Below are positions 62,662-64,000 of a stretch of 64,000 bases of DNA, in pieces. The first letter of the stretch is position 1; every line of letters begins with the position of its first letter. This DNA comes from Hamadaea sp. Its GTDB lineage: Bacteria > Actinomycetota > Actinomycetes > Mycobacteriales > Micromonosporaceae. Made by a program: the position numbers and the translations under genes. Below the pieces are notes generated by a model that did not search any database, was not told the origin of the DNA, and worked only from the letters and a program-made list of their open reading frames with translations. Location: positions 62,001-126,000 of the forward strand of contig NZ_JABFVK010000025.1 in NCBI RefSeq assembly GCF_013362815.1, written 5' to 3'.

Positions 62662-63052
62662 AAGGGGTGCTTCCTTTCACCGGCAGGAACGTGCCGGACG
62701 ATCCGAGTAAAAGGCCCGGGCATACAACGCCCGGTCTGGCAGCCAAGGTAACCGTATTCCGGCCGCCTGCCAAGTCCACGATCATCTGCTGGACACCCGA
62801 CTTTCGCCTGATCCGCCGATGCTCGCGCTAGCAGGGGCTTCGCTGCTTCGCCTCACCGCTTCGTTCACCACTTCGTTCACCGCAAGATCATGGTCAATTC
62901 TGCGTTGCCATGACGACGGAGAAGTTCCCCTGATCATGGAATCGGACGAAGCCGCTGCCCTGTGAAGCGGATGCACTGTGCGGCCGCGTCGCCCGGCTGT
63001 CATGGCGGCCCGGAGCTCCTGACCTCACCCAGGGCGAACTAGACCGGCCGGG
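62662..63052. other. Intergenic region between msiK and tRNA-Thr
   Basis: About 390 bp without a credible gene. It holds the msiK RBS and a CCGGGC-N7-GCCCGG palindrome (62716-62734) over a possible -10 (TTGTAT, minus strand). It also has two GTTCACC copies 12 bp apart (62863, 62875) and two direct GATCATGG copies (about 62885, 62934). Nothing else is assigned. Confidence 0.6.
62716..62734 (-). promoter_or_regulatory. Candidate operator over the msiK -10
   Basis: CCGGGC-N7-GCCCGG, whose spacer on the minus strand contains TTGTAT, a possible -10; TTACCT 18 bp upstream could be a -35. A repressor here would block msiK transcription. Confidence 0.35.
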
Positions 63053-63058
63053 TACGAT
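63053..63058 (+). promoter_or_regulatory. -10 hexamer of tRNA-Thr
   Basis: TACGAT, 10 bp before the tRNA 5' end, the normal distance for an actinobacterial tRNA promoter. Confidence 0.5.
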
Positions 63059-63068
63059 GTCCGGCATC

Positions 63069-63141
63069 GCCGCCTTGGCGCAATTGGTAGCGCACCCGAC
63101 TTGTAATCGGAAGGTTGGGGGTTCAAGTCCCCCAGGCGGCT
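63069..63141 (+). tRNA. tRNA-Thr (anticodon TGT)
   Basis: A complete cloverleaf: acceptor GCCGCCT/AGGCGGC, D stem GCGC/GCGC, anticodon loop CTTGTAA, T arm GGGGG-TTCAAGT-CCCCC, discriminator T. CCA is not encoded. The first pair of the anticodon stem is a C-A mismatch. Confidence 0.97.
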
Positions 63142-63218
63142 CTCTATTCATCCTCTCTCCTGGTACCAGATCCGACAAATCCCGCTTGCCGGAAATTTCG
63201 GCATGCCAGGCTGGGGTC

Positions 63219-64000
63219 ATGGCGACCATGCGCGCTGTCTGGAAGGGGTCGATCTCGCTCGGCCTGGTCGGCGTACCGGTGAAGCTCTACACGGCCACGG
63301 AGGAGAAGAACCTCCGCTTCCACCAGGTCCATGCGGCCGACGGTGGCCGGATCCAGATGCGCCGGATCTGCTCGGCCGACGGCGAGGAGGTCCCGTACGC
63401 CGAGATCGGCAAGGGCATCGAGGTGGACGGCGAGATGGTCGTCCTGACCGAGGAGGATCTCGAAGAGGTCCCGGTGTCCACGGCCAAGACGGTCAACGTG
63501 CTTGAATTCGTGCCGTCCGAGCAGGTCGACCCGATCCTCTTCGACAAGGCGTACTACGTCGCTCCCGACGGCGCGGCCGCGCTCAAGCCGTACTTGCTGA
63601 TCAAGGAGGCGCTCGGCCGGGCGGATCGGGTCGGCATCGCGAAGATCGCCCTGCGTCAGAAGGAGCATCTCGCTGCGCTCCGCGTACGCGACGACGTGAT
63701 CGTCTTGAGCATGATGCTCTGGCCCGACGAGGTACGCGAGCCCGAGTTCGACTTCGTCGGCAAGGACGCCAAGATCCGGCCGCAGGAGCGGCAGATGGCC
63801 CTGGCGCTCGTCGAGTCCATGGCGGGCGACTTCGATCCGGACGAACATACGGACGAGTACCGCGAAGCGGTCCAGGAGCTGGTCGAAGCCAAGATCAACG
63901 GCGAGACGCTGGAACGACCGGCCGAGAAGCCGACGAAGTCCGCCGACCTCCTCTCCGTACTCACCGCCTCCGTCGAAGCGGCCCGCGAAGGCGGCCGCCG
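63219..64000 (+). CDS. ku: Ku DNA end-binding protein (3' end cut by window)
   Basis: 260 codons are present before the window ends. MRAVWKGSISLGLVGVPVKLYTATE at the start, HQVHAADGGRIQMRRIC, VEVDGEMVVLTEEDLE, VPSEQVDPILFDKAYYV and ILS/MLWPDEVREP are Ku-core motifs. Bacterial Ku binds broken DNA ends as a homodimer and recruits the ligase LigD for non-homologous end joining. Start at ATG 63219; ATG 63228 is also possible. The C-terminal Lys-rich region lies beyond the window. Confidence 0.95.
   Translation, partial: MATMRAVWKGSISLGLVGVPVKLYTATEEKNLRFHQVHAADGGRIQMRRICSADGEEVPYAEIGKGIEVDGEMVVLTEEDLEEVPVSTAKTVNVLEFVPSEQVDPILFDKAYYVAPDGAAALKPYLLIKEALGRADRVGIAKIALRQKEHLAALRVRDDVIVLSMMLWPDEVREPEFDFVGKDAKIRPQERQMALALVESMAGDFDPDEHTDEYREAVQELVEAKINGETLERPAEKPTKSADLLSVLTASVEAAREGGR

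Noticed and set aside
62863-62881. Second PHO box upstream of msiK/tRNA-Thr
   Set aside because: The two GTTCACC copies are 12 bp apart rather than 11 and lie in a low-complexity CTTCG-rich stretch.
62885-62945. Attachment site or repeat pair (two GATCATGG copies) near tRNA-Thr
   Set aside because: Only 8 bp, direct, and upstream of the tRNA; no integrase gene and no duplication of the tRNA 3' end.

Overview
The window looks like a chromosomal segment of a high-GC actinomycete, most likely a member of the Micromonosporaceae or a close relative. This rests on the base composition, many GTG starts, apparently leaderless promoters, a SAM-IV riboswitch, a Cys-rich sulfur leader peptide, HrcA/CIRCE control of groEL, and a cysA2-sseC-nitrobindin block in the same order as in mycobacteria. 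The genus is inferred; no rRNA or phylogenetic marker was compared. About 52 genes are seen, nearly all ordinary chromosomal genes. There is no prophage, CRISPR array or large biosynthetic cluster.

Layout. 1-3.0 kb: sulfur block, with a Cys-rich leader peptide and hairpin, CysA2-type sulfurtransferase, SseC, a DsrE-like protein, a tiny membrane protein and nitrobindin. 3.0-5.7 kb: phosphate block (Pit transporter, DUF47 partner, PPK2) with a PHO-box-like direct repeat. 5.75-7.4 kb: an IS701-family element inserted in the CTAG target of an older 197-bp MITE-like element. 7.4-13.7 kb: DUF402, DinG-like helicase, orphan GroES-like protein, AI-2E family membrane protein, PrsW protease. 13.7-16.5 kb: SAM-IV riboswitch with a cysteine-desulfurase-like gene, FUSC family protein. 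16.5-26.5 kb: a membrane-subtilase fusion, GlpD, FAD oxidase, GNAT, sugar porter, CutC, HD phosphohydrolase, DUF4031. 26.6-32.3 kb: secreted subtilase, GroEL with two CIRCE operators, membrane protein, cold-shock protein. 32.5-39.7 kb: beta-lactamase-like hydrolase, PaaN with duplicated operators, TetR regulator, GNAT, threonine synthase under a SAM-I riboswitch. 39.8-48.4 kb: an exporter whose ATPase is fused to a secreted alpha/beta hydrolase, a DHA2 drug exporter divergent from a WYL regulator, DUF3263, a second ABC exporter. 48.5-53.4 kb: DeoR-controlled amino-sugar operon (SIS isomerase, ROK kinase, NagA, class II aldolase). 53.6-64.0 kb: PAP2 phosphatase, trypsin-like protease, DUF4032, phospholipase A2, RCK channel, repeat-rich secreted protein, MsiK-type ATPase, tRNA-Thr, and Ku cut by the window edge.

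The strongest signal that genes do not explain is a set of intergenic palindromes. Family A (about 64-bp units, seven loci) sits at gene 3' ends and supplies the stop codon of three genes. Families B and C (60-65 bp, six loci) are perfect or near-perfect palindromes with a shared outer motif and unrelated but self-complementary inner arms. One B copy lies in frame inside a protease gene. Sulfur/methionine control is also unusually dense: one leader-peptide system and two different SAM riboswitch classes within 40 kb.
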